Notes: generated from the letters alone by a model not told the origin. A stretch of DNA of 64,000 bases from Alloyangia mangrovi (GCF_002300555.2 NZ_NTHN02000009.1:62001-126000), one strand, 5' to 3'; shown: positions 7,878-18,322, numbered from the stretch's first letter. Translations and numbers: made by a program.

Positions 7878-10800
7878 GTGAAGGTGAACGAGGACATTGC
7901 CGCGGCCTCCACGCCGGTGGTCGCCGACTTCGGCCAGAAGATTGCCGAGGACCGATGCGGTGCGGTCTGGCAGGGCTCGATGCCCGATGGAACGGTGGCC
8001 TGGTTCGTCTTGCAGAGCCCGAGACGGGATACGATCGCCGTCTCGGCAGGCTTCCGCTCCGCGATCGCGCGCGCCTCGGAGGCAGGGGTCGCGCTTTGCG
8101 CACGGCCCCTCGGTCAGCTCGCGAGCGCCGGGGGCACCGTGCTGGCGGTCAACGCGGCCACGGCGGCCGGGACCGACGAGCGTCTCCTCGCGAGCCTGAT
8201 CCCCCCCGCGCGGCATGCGGGTCGAGCCCTTGATCCGCAGCATGCTGGCGCTCGCGAGGCTGGTCGCGGCGCTTCATGGCCGGGGGCTTCTGCACCGGGA
8301 CCTGCGCCCTGCCCGGCTTCTCATTTCGGGCGATTTCGAACAGGCGCGTTGCCTCAGCCTCGAATGTGCGACGCGGCATCATGGCCAGATCGGGCTACCT
8401 GCCTCCGAGATCGGCGCCTCGCCCGATTATGCGGCGCCCGAACTCACCGGACGGATCGAAGTGACCATCGACGTCCCCGCGGATCTCTACGCGCTCGGCG
8501 CAACTTTTGCCGAGATGATGTGCGGGCGCGTGCTTTACCCCGAGACCGGCATCGCCGAGCTGACCTATGCGCATGTCGCCCGGGACATCCCCGATTTCCA
8601 CAGCGACCGCCCGGATCTGCCCGCAATGCTGGCGCGCATCACCCGGCAGCTGCTGCAGAAGGACCCAGACGACCGCTACGCCAGCGCCTTCGGACTGGTG
8701 CGCGACCTCGAACGCTGCCTTGCCCAATTCGAGAAATCCGGCGTGATCCGTCCCTTCGAGGATCTGTCCACCGAGGTCGCGACCCGCTTCCGCCTGAGCA
8801 CGCGGCTCTACGGTCGCGCGCCGGAGCAGGCACGGCTGATCGACATCCTGCGCGCCGGAGTGCTTCGGGGGCAGCGCACCACCGTGTCGGTCGCCGGACC
8901 CAGCGGCATCGGCAAGACCGCCTTCGTGGCGCAGTGCCGCTGGCAACTCGTCCGGGCCGGGGCGCAGCTCGTGACCGGCAAGTTCGACCGCTTCAAGCTG
9001 GACCAGCCCTATGTCGCCTTCACCCAGGCGGCACAGGCGCTGATCCGACCACTGCTCGGTGCCGAGCCGGAGGTGCGGGATCGCTACCGCAGCGCGCTGG
9101 AGAACCAGCTTGGGCCGTCCGCCGGCCTGCTGACCGAGCTCGTGCCCGAGCTCGCCGAGGTGATGGGGCCTCAGCCGCCCCCCGAGGACATCCCTCCTGC
9201 CGAGGCGAACCGCCGCTTCGTCGGGATCGTCGCGCGGTTCATCTCTGTCTTCGCGACGCAGGACACGCCCCTCGTGCTGTTCCTCGACGATGTGCAATGG
9301 GCCGACCACGCGTCACTCAACCTGCTCGAGGCGCTGGCCGAGACCTCCGGCCTTGGTCATTTCATGGTCATCCTCGGATACCGCTCGACCGATGTGGACC
9401 CCTCGCATCCCGCCCACCGGGTGATCGAGGCCTGCCACGCGGGCGCGGCCCTGTCCGAGACACTCGTGCTCGGCCCGATGCAGAGCCGCGACGTCGCGCA
9501 GATGATGGCCGACAGCCTGGTGCGGGATCCCTCGGAACTGTCCTCGCTCGCCGAGAGGCTGACCCATGTGTCGCAGGGCAACGCCTTCTTCCTGCGCGAA
9601 TATGTGACCAAGCTGGCCCGCGACGGCACGCTCTATTTCGACCCGACCGCCGCCCGATGGGAGGTCGACGACGAGGCGATGGCCGCGGCCGAGATACCCG
9701 GGTCCGTCACCGGATACATGACGGCCCGCCTGCGCAGCCTGCCGCCCCAGACGCTCGACCTGCTCGACACCGCCTCCTGCGTCGGCAGCCGGTTCGATCT
9801 CGACACGCTGGCGCGCGTCGGCAAGATGACCCGCCCGGAGGCCGCGCGATGGCTTGATCACGCCATCGACGAGACGATCATCCTGGCGCTTGGACCCGAG
9901 CATTCGGTGCTGGCGGCGCTCGGCGGGACCTCCGAGGGCACCGACCCCGGGCTGAACGCAGGCTACAGGTTCCGGCACGACCAGATCCGGCAGGTGGTGC
10001 ATGAGCGGCTGCATGACGGCGCCCGGCGCGCCCGCCACCTCATGATCGCCCGCCTCGACCTGCAGGCGGCGGGCGACGACATGCTGCCGCGCCAGGCGGT
10101 ACAGATCTTTGGCCATCTCGAATGGATCGATCCTGCCCAGATGACCGCCGAGGAGGTGCCGAGGTTCTTCCGGATCGGGCTCATGGCCGCGGAACAGGCG
10201 CAACTCGCGCTCGCCTTCGACAGCGCCCGGCTCTATCTCGAAACCGTCGAGGGGATGCTCGCTGCCCAGACGGCGCAGGCTCGGCCCGAGCACTGGCTCC
10301 GGCTGCACATGGCGCGAGCCAAATGCGCCTTCGCGCTCAACGACCGCGACACGATGGAGCGCAGCTCGCAGGCGGTGCTCGCGCAGTCCAAAGACCCCTA
10401 TGTCATCGCCGACATCCAGAGCATGCGGATCCGCTACCTCTCGATGGAGAATGAGATGGACCAGGCCGCGGACCTCTGCATTTCCACCGCGGCGGCGCTC
10501 GGGGTCACGCTGCCGCGCCATCCCGGGCTGGGGCGCGTCCTGATCGAGGTCCTCCGAACGCTGGTGCCTCAGGGGCGACGCGACCCGCGCAGCTTCGCCG
10601 CCCTTCCCGAGGCCGAGGATCCGCGGGTGCGCGCCGCTGTCCGCCTGATGTCGCAATCCTCGACCGTGGCCTATTTCTCCGAGCCCAACCTGTTGCCGCT
10701 GCTGTGCATTTCCGGCACACGCCTGTCGCTGAAACACGGGCTCAACCCGCATGCACCCTATTCCTTTGCCGTGCTGGCGCTGGTGCTCTGCGGTGCGCTG

Positions 10801-13267
10801 GGGATGCTCGACCGGGGGTATAAATACGGCCTGCTGGCACTGGAGGTCGGCGCGCGCTACGGCGGCACCGCGCAATCCAAGACGAAATTCGTCTTCGACA
10901 CCTTCGTGCGGCATTGGAAGGAGCCGCTCGGCGACGTGGTCACCCAGCTCTACGACAGCTGGGTGCAGAACCAGAACGCCGGGGACCAGGAAGACGCCAC
11001 ATATTGCGCCGGGGTGATGCTCTACACCGATTTCCTGCTGGGGCGGAGCGTCGATACGCCCGGCCGCCATCCTGAGGTTGTGGACTTCCTGCGGCGCACC
11101 AACATGCCCCATGTGAGGGACTGCTTCCTCGCTTGGGCCGAGTTGCTCGCGCTCCTGAGTCAGCCCGAGTTTCCCGAAGAGCTGACCGGTCCGGAGTTCG
11201 ACTACCCGTCGCAGGTTCGGGAGTTCCTGCGCGCCGGCAACGGCGTGCAGGTCGCCATCAGCTCGATCGCCGCCGGGGTGCTCGACTTTCTCGCCGGGCG
11301 GTTCGACCGGGCCGAGGAACGTCTCGCGCTCGCCGCCAAGTACGAGAGCAATATCGTCGCGCAGGTGCTGGTGCCCGGGCTTGCCTTCCTGCGGGCGCTC
11401 AACGCGTGGCGCTTGGCCGAGGCTGACACGTCGCAGGCGCGGCGGATGCACCGCATCGCCCGCGCCCAGACCCGGCGGCTGGCCTATTGGCACCGCCACG
11501 GCAACGTCAACCTTGGGCATCCGCTCGCGCTGCTCCGGGCCGAGAGCCTCGCCGCAGAGGGCGAGGACGCGCAGGCCCTGCTCTGCCTAACCGAGGCCGA
11601 GACGCACGCCGGCCCCAACAAGCCGTTCTACACCGCGCTCGCCGCACGGGCGCAGGCCAGGCTCCTGAACCGGGCGCACCACCCGGACGCGGCCAGTGAG
11701 GCCGCCCGGCGGGCCAGCGCGGCGGCGGATACTTGGGGGTGCCCGGCGCTCGGCGACGCGATCCGGTCCGAAGCCGCGCTCCCCGCCCGCCAGAAGGACC
11801 CCGATCAGCCCGACACGCTGGCGGCCACGGACCTGCGGAACTTCATGGACCTGCTTGCCGCCATCACCGCCGAGACCGACGCCAGCATGCTGCTGCCACG
11901 GCTCGCCGAGCTGGCGCTGGCGACGGGGAGCGCCAACTTCTGCGCAATTGCGCTGCACGATCCCGCCAGCCCGGAGGGCGGCGGCGCACCGTATATCGAG
12001 GGCATGACCGCCCCGCCAGGTGGCGCCCTCACCGAGCTTGCAAGGCTGGACCGGCCACCTGCCCTTCTGCGCGCGGTCCTGGATGTCTGTCTGCGGACCG
12101 GCGCCCCGGTCGTGTCGCAGAATCCCGCCAGCGAAGACTTCGCCCCGGCAGCGCGGGACGCGGCAGAGCCGTTGCCCCGGTCGCTGTGCTGCGTGCCGAT
12201 CCAGCAGGCCCGCTCGGTGCTCGGTGCGCTCTATCTGCACAGCGAGGTCACCCGACATGCCTTTTCCGGCTCGCGCATGGCGCTGGTACAGGCGCTGGCC
12301 GACCAGGCGGCGATCGCGCTGCAGAACACCCGCCTGCTGCACCATCTGCAACGGGCGCTCGATGCGCAGACCCGGCAATCCGAAGCCAACCGCCGGTTCG
12401 TCCCAGAGCACCTGATGCAGACCCTCGGACAGGCCGAGATCACCGATGTCGGGCTGAACCAATACGCCGAGACCGAGATGACCGTCGTATTTGCCGATAT
12501 TCGCGGCTTCACCGCGATCTCGCACCAGGTCGGCCCGAAACAGACCATCGAGATGATCAACCGCTATCTCGAGCACGTCCAGCCGGGGATCGCCGCGCAT
12601 GGCGGCTTTGTCGGCAACTACATGGGTGACGGGCTGCTGGCGCTGTTCCCGGGCGGGCCGGACATGGCGCTCTTCGGTGTGACCGCCATGGCGCGCGGCT
12701 TGAACGGCTACAATGCCAGCCGGGGCGATCTGCCGGCCCTGGCCATCGGCGCCGGTGTGCACTTGGGGCAGGTGACGCTGGGCATGATCGGCGATCCCGA
12801 TCACATCCAGGTCGGCGTGCTCGGCAGCCCGGTCAACGTGACCGCGCGGCTTGACGGTTTGAACAAGGAATTCGGCAGCCGCGTTCTGGTCTCCGAAGAG
12901 ACCGTGGCCCGGCTGGCGCAGCCGGAGCGCTTCGCCCTGAGGTCGCTCGGCGAGATGCGGGTCCGCGGCCTGTCGTCCGCCCTGAAGGTCCACGAATTCC
13001 TCGAGACCCACGACCCTGCCATGATCGAGGCGCTGATACGGGCACGGCCGACCTTCGAGCGGGCGGTCGCGGCCATGGCGGGGGGGGGATCCAGACCGGG
13101 CAGCGGCTCTCTTCCAGCAGGCGAGCGCGGTCGCCGGGGGCGATCCGGTTGCCGAAGCGCTGGCCCGGCGGTGCCGCGCAGGCAGCGGCGCGGAGCCGGA
13201 GGAGCACAGGCATCACGCGAGGGCGGCGCGCCCCGCGGCGGCAGGGAGGCTGCGGTCGGATGAGTGA
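7878..13267 (+). CDS. Pseudokinase-AAA ATPase-GAF-class III cyclase multidomain protein, two frameshifts as read
   Basis: About 1,795 residues once two homopolymer shifts (C run 8201-8207, G run 13080-13088) are corrected. Order of domains: an N-terminal Ser/Thr-kinase-like domain (1-285) with HRDLRPARLL and DYAAPEL but no DFG and with the catalytic-loop Asn replaced, so probably a pseudokinase; an AAA_16-type ATPase with Walker A GPSGIGKT (near 340) and Walker B LVLFLDDVQWAD (near 465); a long helical repeat region; a GAF domain (about 1330-1490); and a class III nucleotide cyclase (about 1530-1700) with metal-binding Asp in VFADIRGFT and GNYMGDG and the transition-state Asn/Arg in VNVTARL. 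The residues that normally fix adenine are changed, so the product could be cAMP, cGMP or something else. Similar kinase-AAA-GAF proteins usually end in a histidine kinase. GTG 7878 is the likely start; GTG 7884 is possible. Confidence 0.82.
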
Positions 13268-13643
13268 GGCTGCGTCCCTCCTGCTCCTTGTCGCCTGCCT
13301 GCAAGCCAAGCATCTGGTCTGCGACTTCACCCTGCAATCTGCCGCTATGGCGGCGAACAAGGGCACCTACGGTCACCCGGGAGGGATCAGGCATGCAGGG
13401 CTGCACGGCTCGGTGACGCTGGTCGTGCTGCTGTTCTGGGTCTGGCCGCTCTGCGCGCTGCTGCTCGCGCTGGGAGAGATGACCCTGCACTACCACATCG
13501 ACTGGGCCAAAGACCGGGTCGTGCGGCGGTATGGGTTCACCCTGCGCGATCGGGGCTTCTGGGTCGGCCTCGGCGTGGATCAGTTCCTGCACCAGTGGAC
13601 CTACCTTTTGATCGCGGCCCTGGCCGCGGTGACAGATCGGTGA
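13260..13643 (+). CDS. DUF3307 membrane protein
   Basis: 127 residues matching DUF3307: LLLVACLQAKHLVCDFTLQS, then HLDWAKD-like HIDWAKDRVVRRYG and GVDQFLHQWTYLLIA. Three or four hydrophobic segments indicate an inner-membrane protein, with conserved His/Asp positions in those segments. The ATG at 13260 overlaps the corrected end of the cyclase gene by eight bases, and the SulP gene starts three bases after its stop, so it is tightly built into this operon. Its biochemical role is unknown. Confidence 0.85.
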   Translation: MSEAASLLLLVACLQAKHLVCDFTLQSAAMAANKGTYGHPGGIRHAGLHGSVTLVVLLFWVWPLCALLLALGEMTLHYHIDWAKDRVVRRYGFTLRDRGFWVGLGVDQFLHQWTYLLIAALAAVTDR

Positions 13644-13646
13644 GCG

Positions 13647-15758
13647 ATGCGAAGACCGGAACTGTCCATGGTTGCCTTGAGCCACGCCCTGCGCCGCCTC
13701 TTTGCCGGCGCGCTGGCCGGTCTTCTGTCCTGCCTCTACCTGTCGCTCTTCATCTCGCTGCTGTTCAGCGCCGCGGCCCCGGCCTTCCAGCACGACGCGC
13801 TGGCCTTCGGGCTGGTCGCCAGCCTCGGCGGCAGCCTGACGATCCTTGTCCCCGAGCGGATCAAGGGGCTCCTGTGGCAGGCGCAGTCGATCACCGTCAT
13901 GGTCCTGCTGACGCCGGCAACCCAGATCGGCGAGGCGTTGCAGGGCAGCTCGCAGGCCTCGGCCTTCGCGACGATGGCCGCGCTGCTGTCGCTGACGGCG
14001 CTGCTCTCGGGACTTGCCATGGCGCTCTTCGGGCGGCTGCGGCTCGGGCGCCTCGGCGTGGCGGTGCCCTATCCGGTGCTGGGCGGCTTTCTCGCCGCAA
14101 CCGGGATGCTGCTGGTCCTGCGCGGCCTGAGCCCCGGCGATGGCCTGCCCGCCGTGCTTGCCACCGCCGCGGATTGGGCCCCTCCCCTGCTCTGCGCCCT
14201 GGGCGCCTTTGCGCTCGCCCAGAAAGGCCATCAGACCATCGGCCTGCTGGCGTTCGGCGCTCTCTGCGTCGCGATCTCCGGCATCCTGCCGGGCGAGCCC
14301 GGTCCGCTCGCCGCGCCCGCCCCAGAGATGGCGGACCACCGGCTGCCGCTGCTGGCCGGCGTGATCGACTGGGGGCTGGTCTGGCAGCTTGCCCCGTCGA
14401 TCCTCCTCGCCGCGGGGTTGAGCGTGCTGAGCGTGCTAGTCAACCTGACCGCGCTGAACCGGCAGGACGCGGACGGCCTTGATCCCGACCCCTTCCTGCG
14501 CTGGTGCCTGCCAGAGAACCTCTGGAACGCCGCCTTCTCGAGCATCGTCGCCTTTCCATCCTACGCGTTGACCCAGCTTGCCTGGCAGATCGCGCCGGCC
14601 CGCAGCCGCCTCGCGCCCCTGGGCATGGTCTTGGTCGTCGCGGGGTTTCTCGCCGTGGGCCCGGGCCGGATCCTCGACATGCCGCAGGTGCTCTTCCAGT
14701 TTCTGATGAACTACCTTGGGCTGGGTCTGATCCACGCCTGGCTGTGGAGCGCCCCGCGCCGGATGCCTCGGCCCGACGCCGCCCTGCTCTTTGCCATCCT
14801 CGGCGTGACCCTGACCTATGATTTCCTGACCGGCATTGCCGTGGGAACCGTCGCAGCGGCCCTGCGGTTCAGCTTCGCCTACGCCCGGCTGCCGGTGCGC
14901 CGGGCGCGGTTCGACGCCGCACTGCGCCGCTCCTCGGTCGAGCGCAGCGAAGCCCGGCAGCTGCGCCTTGCCGGCTCGGAGCAGGAGGCGGTCGTGGTCC
15001 AGTTGACCGGCTTTCTCTTCTTCGGCTCGGCGCCGGCGCTCGACTCCGTGCTCGACGAGGCGCTCGGCTGTGGCGCTGCCCGGGTGATCCTCGATTTCCA
15101 GGCCGTGCGGGGTGTGGACGTCTCTGCCGTCACCGGGGTGCGCCAGTTCCTGCAGCGCGCCGCCGGGCGGGGCATCGAGGTCTATCTTGCCGGCATGAAC
15201 CGCGAGGTCGAGGCCGACCTGAGCCGCAGCATCGGCACGACGGCCATCGTTGTCGAACGCCTCGATGATGCGCTGCGGCTGGTCGAAGAGGACATCCTCA
15301 GCGCCGCCCCGCAGGACGATGAGCAGGACGAGTTGCGCCAGACTCTGGCGCAGATCGAGGCCGAATTCCCCGACCCTGTCCTGTCACGCCGTGCGCTTGC
15401 CGCCGGCGAGGTGTTGTTTCGGATCGGCGAGCCGCCGGACGCTCTCTACGTGCTCGAGCAGGGAACGTTGGTCGCCGAGATCAACCGCTCCGGTGTCGCC
15501 GCTTTCAGGGTCGCGGAATTCCGCCCCGGGGCGGTGGTGGGCGAGATGGGGATGGTCTCCGGCGCCCGTCGGAGCGCCTCGGTCCGGGCGTTGGAGCCCT
15601 GCACCCTGATGGAGCTGGATGCCCGAGCAATGGACCGCCTGAAACGGGACCGGCCCGACCTCGCGCTTGCGGTCACGGAACGGATCGCCGCGACGCTCGC
15701 CCGTCGCCTATCGCAATCGACTCGGCTGCTGCACATCTACGAACGCCCGCCGCAATAA
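13647..15758 (+). CDS. SulP-family anion transporter with STAS and cyclic-nucleotide-binding domains
   Basis: 703 residues. Residues ~15-420 are the multi-spanning SulP transporter (for example LGVAVPYPVLGGFLAATGM and the late YDFLTGIAVGTVAAALRF). A STAS domain follows at ~440-555 (VVVQLTGFLFFGSAPALD, VILDFQAVRGVDVSAVTG). The C-terminus (~575-695) is a CRP-type cyclic-nucleotide-binding domain, with GEVLFRIGEPPDALYVLEQG and a phosphate-binding cassette VVGEMGMVSGARRSASV that retains Glu and Arg. Substrates in the family include sulfate, bicarbonate and dicarboxylates. Its position three genes after a cyclase suggests that transport is gated by the nucleotide made upstream (inference). Confidence 0.9.
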   Translation: MRRPELSMVALSHALRRLFAGALAGLLSCLYLSLFISLLFSAAAPAFQHDALAFGLVASLGGSLTILVPERIKGLLWQAQSITVMVLLTPATQIGEALQGSSQASAFATMAALLSLTALLSGLAMALFGRLRLGRLGVAVPYPVLGGFLAATGMLLVLRGLSPGDGLPAVLATAADWAPPLLCALGAFALAQKGHQTIGLLAFGALCVAISGILPGEPGPLAAPAPEMADHRLPLLAGVIDWGLVWQLAPSILLAAGLSVLSVLVNLTALNRQDADGLDPDPFLRWCLPENLWNAAFSSIVAFPSYALTQLAWQIAPARSRLAPLGMVLVVAGFLAVGPGRILDMPQVLFQFLMNYLGLGLIHAWLWSAPRRMPRPDAALLFAILGVTLTYDFLTGIAVGTVAAALRFSFAYARLPVRRARFDAALRRSSVERSEARQLRLAGSEQEAVVVQLTGFLFFGSAPALDSVLDEALGCGAARVILDFQAVRGVDVSAVTGVRQFLQRAAGRGIEVYLAGMNREVEADLSRSIGTTAIVVERLDDALRLVEEDILSAAPQDDEQDELRQTLAQIEAEFPDPVLSRRALAAGEVLFRIGEPPDALYVLEQGTLVAEINRSGVAAFRVAEFRPGAVVGEMGMVSGARRSASVRALEPCTLMELDARAMDRLKRDRPDLALAVTERIAATLARRLSQSTRLLHIYERPPQ

Positions 15759-15759
15759 C

Positions 15760-15790
15760 CGTTGCCCGGAAGCCGCCCTTGGCGGCAACG
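15760..15790 (+). terminator. Hairpin at the end of the cassette
   Basis: GCCGCC-CTT-GGCGGC (15772-15786) lies inside a longer CGTTGCC/GGCAACG pairing that starts two bases after the SulP stop. It has no T-tract, so it is a probable but not canonical terminator. Confidence 0.5.
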
Positions 15791-15906
15791 CATTCACATC
15801 TCGGGCAGGGAATATCGCGGCAATTTGGTCTCTGTAGGGTTCCTGGTGCTTCCTTTTGGCCTTCGCCTTGGGGTATAGACATCCGAAGCAGAATTTATTC
15901 AATCAT

Positions 15907-15925
15907 GGAAACATCTTATGTTTCC
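15907..15925. repeat. Short perfect inverted repeat
   Basis: GGAAACAT and ATGTTTCC with a three-base loop, in an A/T-rich patch ahead of the DUF3604 relic. It may be the remains of a promoter or operator. Confidence 0.3.
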
Positions 15926-15969
15926 GCGCGCCTCTGACCCTGACGCTCCGCGCGCGGGCTGTCTTGCCG

Positions 15970-16366
15970 CCTGCCGCCCACGCCCAGGAACATTCGACAG
16001 AACAGGGGCGGCTCCGGTACGGGGCGCTGAAGCGCGGCCTTGCCATCGAGCGGGAACCCGGGGTGAACCCTTTCAAGGTCGGCATGGTCGGAGCCACGAA
16101 ATCGCACGCTGGCATGGCCACCGCGCAGGAGGACACTTTCTTCGGCACGCACTCGGGCCTGCAGCCCGAGCTGCACCGCCGGGAGCGCGTGGTGATCGAG
16201 GCGCCTGACCCTGCGCTCAGTTCCTAGGGCTGGAAGCAGGCCACGGCCGGGCGCGGCGCGGTCTGGTCGGGCGACCGGGTACCGGGAGGGCGCGGGCAAG
16301 CCGCGTGAGCTGGAAGAATTCCATCGGCGCGCCCGAGCTCATCGGCGTCTGGAAGGCCCCCGCGGG
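15970..16366 (+). pseudogene. DUF3604 protein relic
   Basis: The reading ALKRGLAIEREPGVNPFKV followed by MVGATKSHAGMATAQEDTFF and VVIEAPDPALSS matches the C-terminal half of DUF3604 proteins, where GMVGATDSHTG is characteristic. Here the Asp of that motif is Lys, the N-terminal half is missing, and stops interrupt the tail after 16227. A hydrophobic, signal-peptide-like piece ending in AAHAQEHS directly precedes the fragment, which suggests an internal deletion. It is not a working gene. Confidence 0.6.
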
Positions 16367-16368
16367 GA

Positions 16369-17646
16369 TCAGCGGTAGATCAGCGTCGGGAGCCACATCG
16401 TGATGCCCGGCACGAAGGTGACCAGCAGCAGCACGAGAACCAGCGGGATCAGGAAAGGTGCCGTGCCCGATAGCGCGCGTTCAAAGGGGATGTTGGCGAC
16501 GCGGCTCAGCACGTAGAGCACCATCCCCACCGGCGGCGTCAGCAGGCCGATCATCAGGTTCAGCACCACGATCACCCCGAAGTGCACCGGGTCCACCCCG
16601 AGGTGCACCGCCACCGGCAGCAGCACCGGTACGAGGATGGTGATCGCCGCGACCGTCTCCATGAAGCAGCCGACGATGAGCAGGATGAGGTTGATCAGCA
16701 GCAGGATCACCACCGGGTTGTCCGACGCGCCGAGCAGCAGGTTCGCCGCCATCTCGGGCACCCGGTTCGAGGTCAGGATCCAGGCGAAGATCGACGCCGC
16801 GCCCACCACCAGCAGCACCACAGCCGTGGTCTCGATCGTGTCGTAGCTGACGCGGATCAGGCGGCGCAGGGTGAGCGTGCGGTAGACCACTGCCCCGAGG
16901 AAGATCGCGTAGGCGCAGGCCGCCACCGCGGCCTCGGTCGGGGTGAAGGCGCCGGTGAGGATGCCGCCGACGATGATCACCGGGGTCAGCAGCGACAGGA
17001 AGGCGCGCTTGAAGCTGAGGCCGAGCACCTTCAGCACGAAAGGCTGGTCGCGCTTGAACCCGTCGCGGCGGGCGAAATAGGCCACCATCAGCATCAGAGC
17101 CACGGCCATGACGAGCCCGGGGATGAAGCCCGCGGCGAAGAGCTGGCCGATCGAGGCGCTGGCCACCACGCCGTAGATCACCATCGGCAGCGACGGCGGG
17201 ATGATCGGCCCGATGGTCGAGGAGGCGGCGGTGATGCCGACGGCGAAGTCGGTCTTGTAGCCCGCATCGCGCATCGCCTTGATCTCGATGGCGCCAAGCC
17301 CGCCCGCATCGGCCACCGCCGCGCCGGACATGCCCGCGAAGATCACCGAGGCGCCGACGTTCACATGGCCGAGCCCGCCGCGCATCCAGCCGACCAGCGC
17401 CAGCGCGAAGTTGAAGATGCGCTCGGTGATCCCGGCGGTGTTCATCAGGTTGCCGGCAAGGATGAAGAAGGGCACGGCGAGCAGCGGGAAGCTGTCGACC
17501 CCGTTCACCATGCGGTGCGCCACCACCATCGGCGGCACGGTGCCCGACAGGATGAAGGCAAGCGATGCCCCTGCCAGCGCGATGGCCACCGGCACGCCCA
17601 CGATGATGAGCACGAAGAGCAGGACGAAGAGAAGCGTGATGGTCAT
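16369..17646 (-). CDS. TRAP transporter large permease (DctM type)
   Basis: 425 residues, about 12-13 hydrophobic helices, of normal family length. The start MTITLLFVLLFVLIIVGVPVA, the conserved GMSGAAVADAGGLGAIEIKAM and the substrate-pathway segment SSTIGPIIPPSLPMVIYGV are typical of DctM. It is the last gene of the dctP-dctQ-dctM operon, nine bases after dctQ. The fused GntR/dehydrogenase gene upstream in the same operon suggests that a 2-hydroxy acid or a related carboxylate is the cargo (inference). Confidence 0.93.
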   Translation of the reverse strand: MTITLLFVLLFVLIIVGVPVAIALAGASLAFILSGTVPPMVVAHRMVNGVDSFPLLAVPFFILAGNLMNTAGITERIFNFALALVGWMRGGLGHVNVGASVIFAGMSGAAVADAGGLGAIEIKAMRDAGYKTDFAVGITAASSTIGPIIPPSLPMVIYGVVASASIGQLFAAGFIPGLVMAVALMLMVAYFARRDGFKRDQPFVLKVLGLSFKRAFLSLLTPVIIVGGILTGAFTPTEAAVAACAYAIFLGAVVYRTLTLRRLIRVSYDTIETTAVVLLVVGAASIFAWILTSNRVPEMAANLLLGASDNPVVILLLINLILLIVGCFMETVAAITILVPVLLPVAVHLGVDPVHFGVIVVLNLMIGLLTPPVGMVLYVLSRVANIPFERALSGTAPFLIPLVLVLLLVTFVPGITMWLPTLIYR

Positions 17647-17655
17647 GTCCGGGTC

Positions 17656-18252
17656 CTAGTCGATGGCGCGGGTTTCGTCCGCATGGGCTTCGGGGTCGAT
17701 GAGTCGGCTGGTGCCGCTCGACAGGTGCCTCAGGCCGTTGATCGCGGCGTGGATCGCCATGCCCCCGAAGCAGACCGCGACGAACCAGTAGACATAGGAC
17801 TTGGGCACGTCGATCGAGACCATCATGCCCCCGGTGCGGGTGGCCAGTTGCCCCGAGAGCCACGCGAGCGTCGCGAAGAAACCGGTGGTGACGAGGTCGA
17901 TCACCACCTGCATGACGCGGCGCAGCGGACGCGGCACCCAGCGGTAGAGAAACTCGACCGCGATGTGGCTGTTCTTGCGCGCCGCCATGACCGAGCCGGC
18001 GAAGGTCACGCCAATCAGCAGGTAGCGGGCGATCTCCTCGGTCCAGCCGAAGGAGTCATTCAGCACGTAGCGGGTGAAGAACTGCAGGAAGACCACAAAG
18101 GCGAGCACCCAGAACAGGGCCAGCACCAGGATGTCCTGCGGGCGGATGTCGGAGAGGTCGATCTCCTTCGAATCCTCGTCGGAGATGTCGAGGGTGAAAT
18201 CCTCGGGGCCGGACTCTGCGCCGATCTTGCGCGGCTCGGTATCGTCATACAT
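17656..18252 (-). CDS. TRAP transporter small permease (DctQ type)
   Basis: 198 residues with an acidic cytoplasmic N-terminus of about 45 residues and four transmembrane helices. The family pattern FFTRYVLNDSFGWTEEIARYL is clear, followed by MAARKNSHIAVEFLYRW. It forms the membrane complex with the large permease next to it. The ATG at 18252 is used; the hairpin between this gene and dctP may set their relative expression. Confidence 0.92.
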   Translation of the reverse strand: MYDDTEPRKIGAESGPEDFTLDISDEDSKEIDLSDIRPQDILVLALFWVLAFVVFLQFFTRYVLNDSFGWTEEIARYLLIGVTFAGSVMAARKNSHIAVEFLYRWVPRPLRRVMQVVIDLVTTGFFATLAWLSGQLATRTGGMMVSIDVPKSYVYWFVAVCFGGMAIHAAINGLRHLSSGTSRLIDPEAHADETRAID

Positions 18253-18279
18253 GGGGGCGCCTCACGTGAGGGTCGGTTG

Positions 18280-18306
18280 GCCGGGGGCGAACTCCGCGCC
18301 CCCGGC
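18280..18306 (-). promoter_or_regulatory. Intercistronic hairpin between dctP and dctQ
   Basis: A perfect 10-base-pair stem, GCCGGGGGCG with its complement and a 7-base loop, starting 16 bases past the dctP stop. Such a structure probably protects the dctP message or partly terminates transcription, so that more binding protein than permease is made. Confidence 0.55.
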
Positions 18307-18322
18307 TCGGGACAGCTCGGGC

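Noticed and set aside
5668-8103. 811-codon minus-strand frame opposite the lipoxygenase-like gene
   Set aside because: Runs through the anti-sigma end, an IS relic and the lipoxygenase gene, with no ribosome-binding site or family motif.
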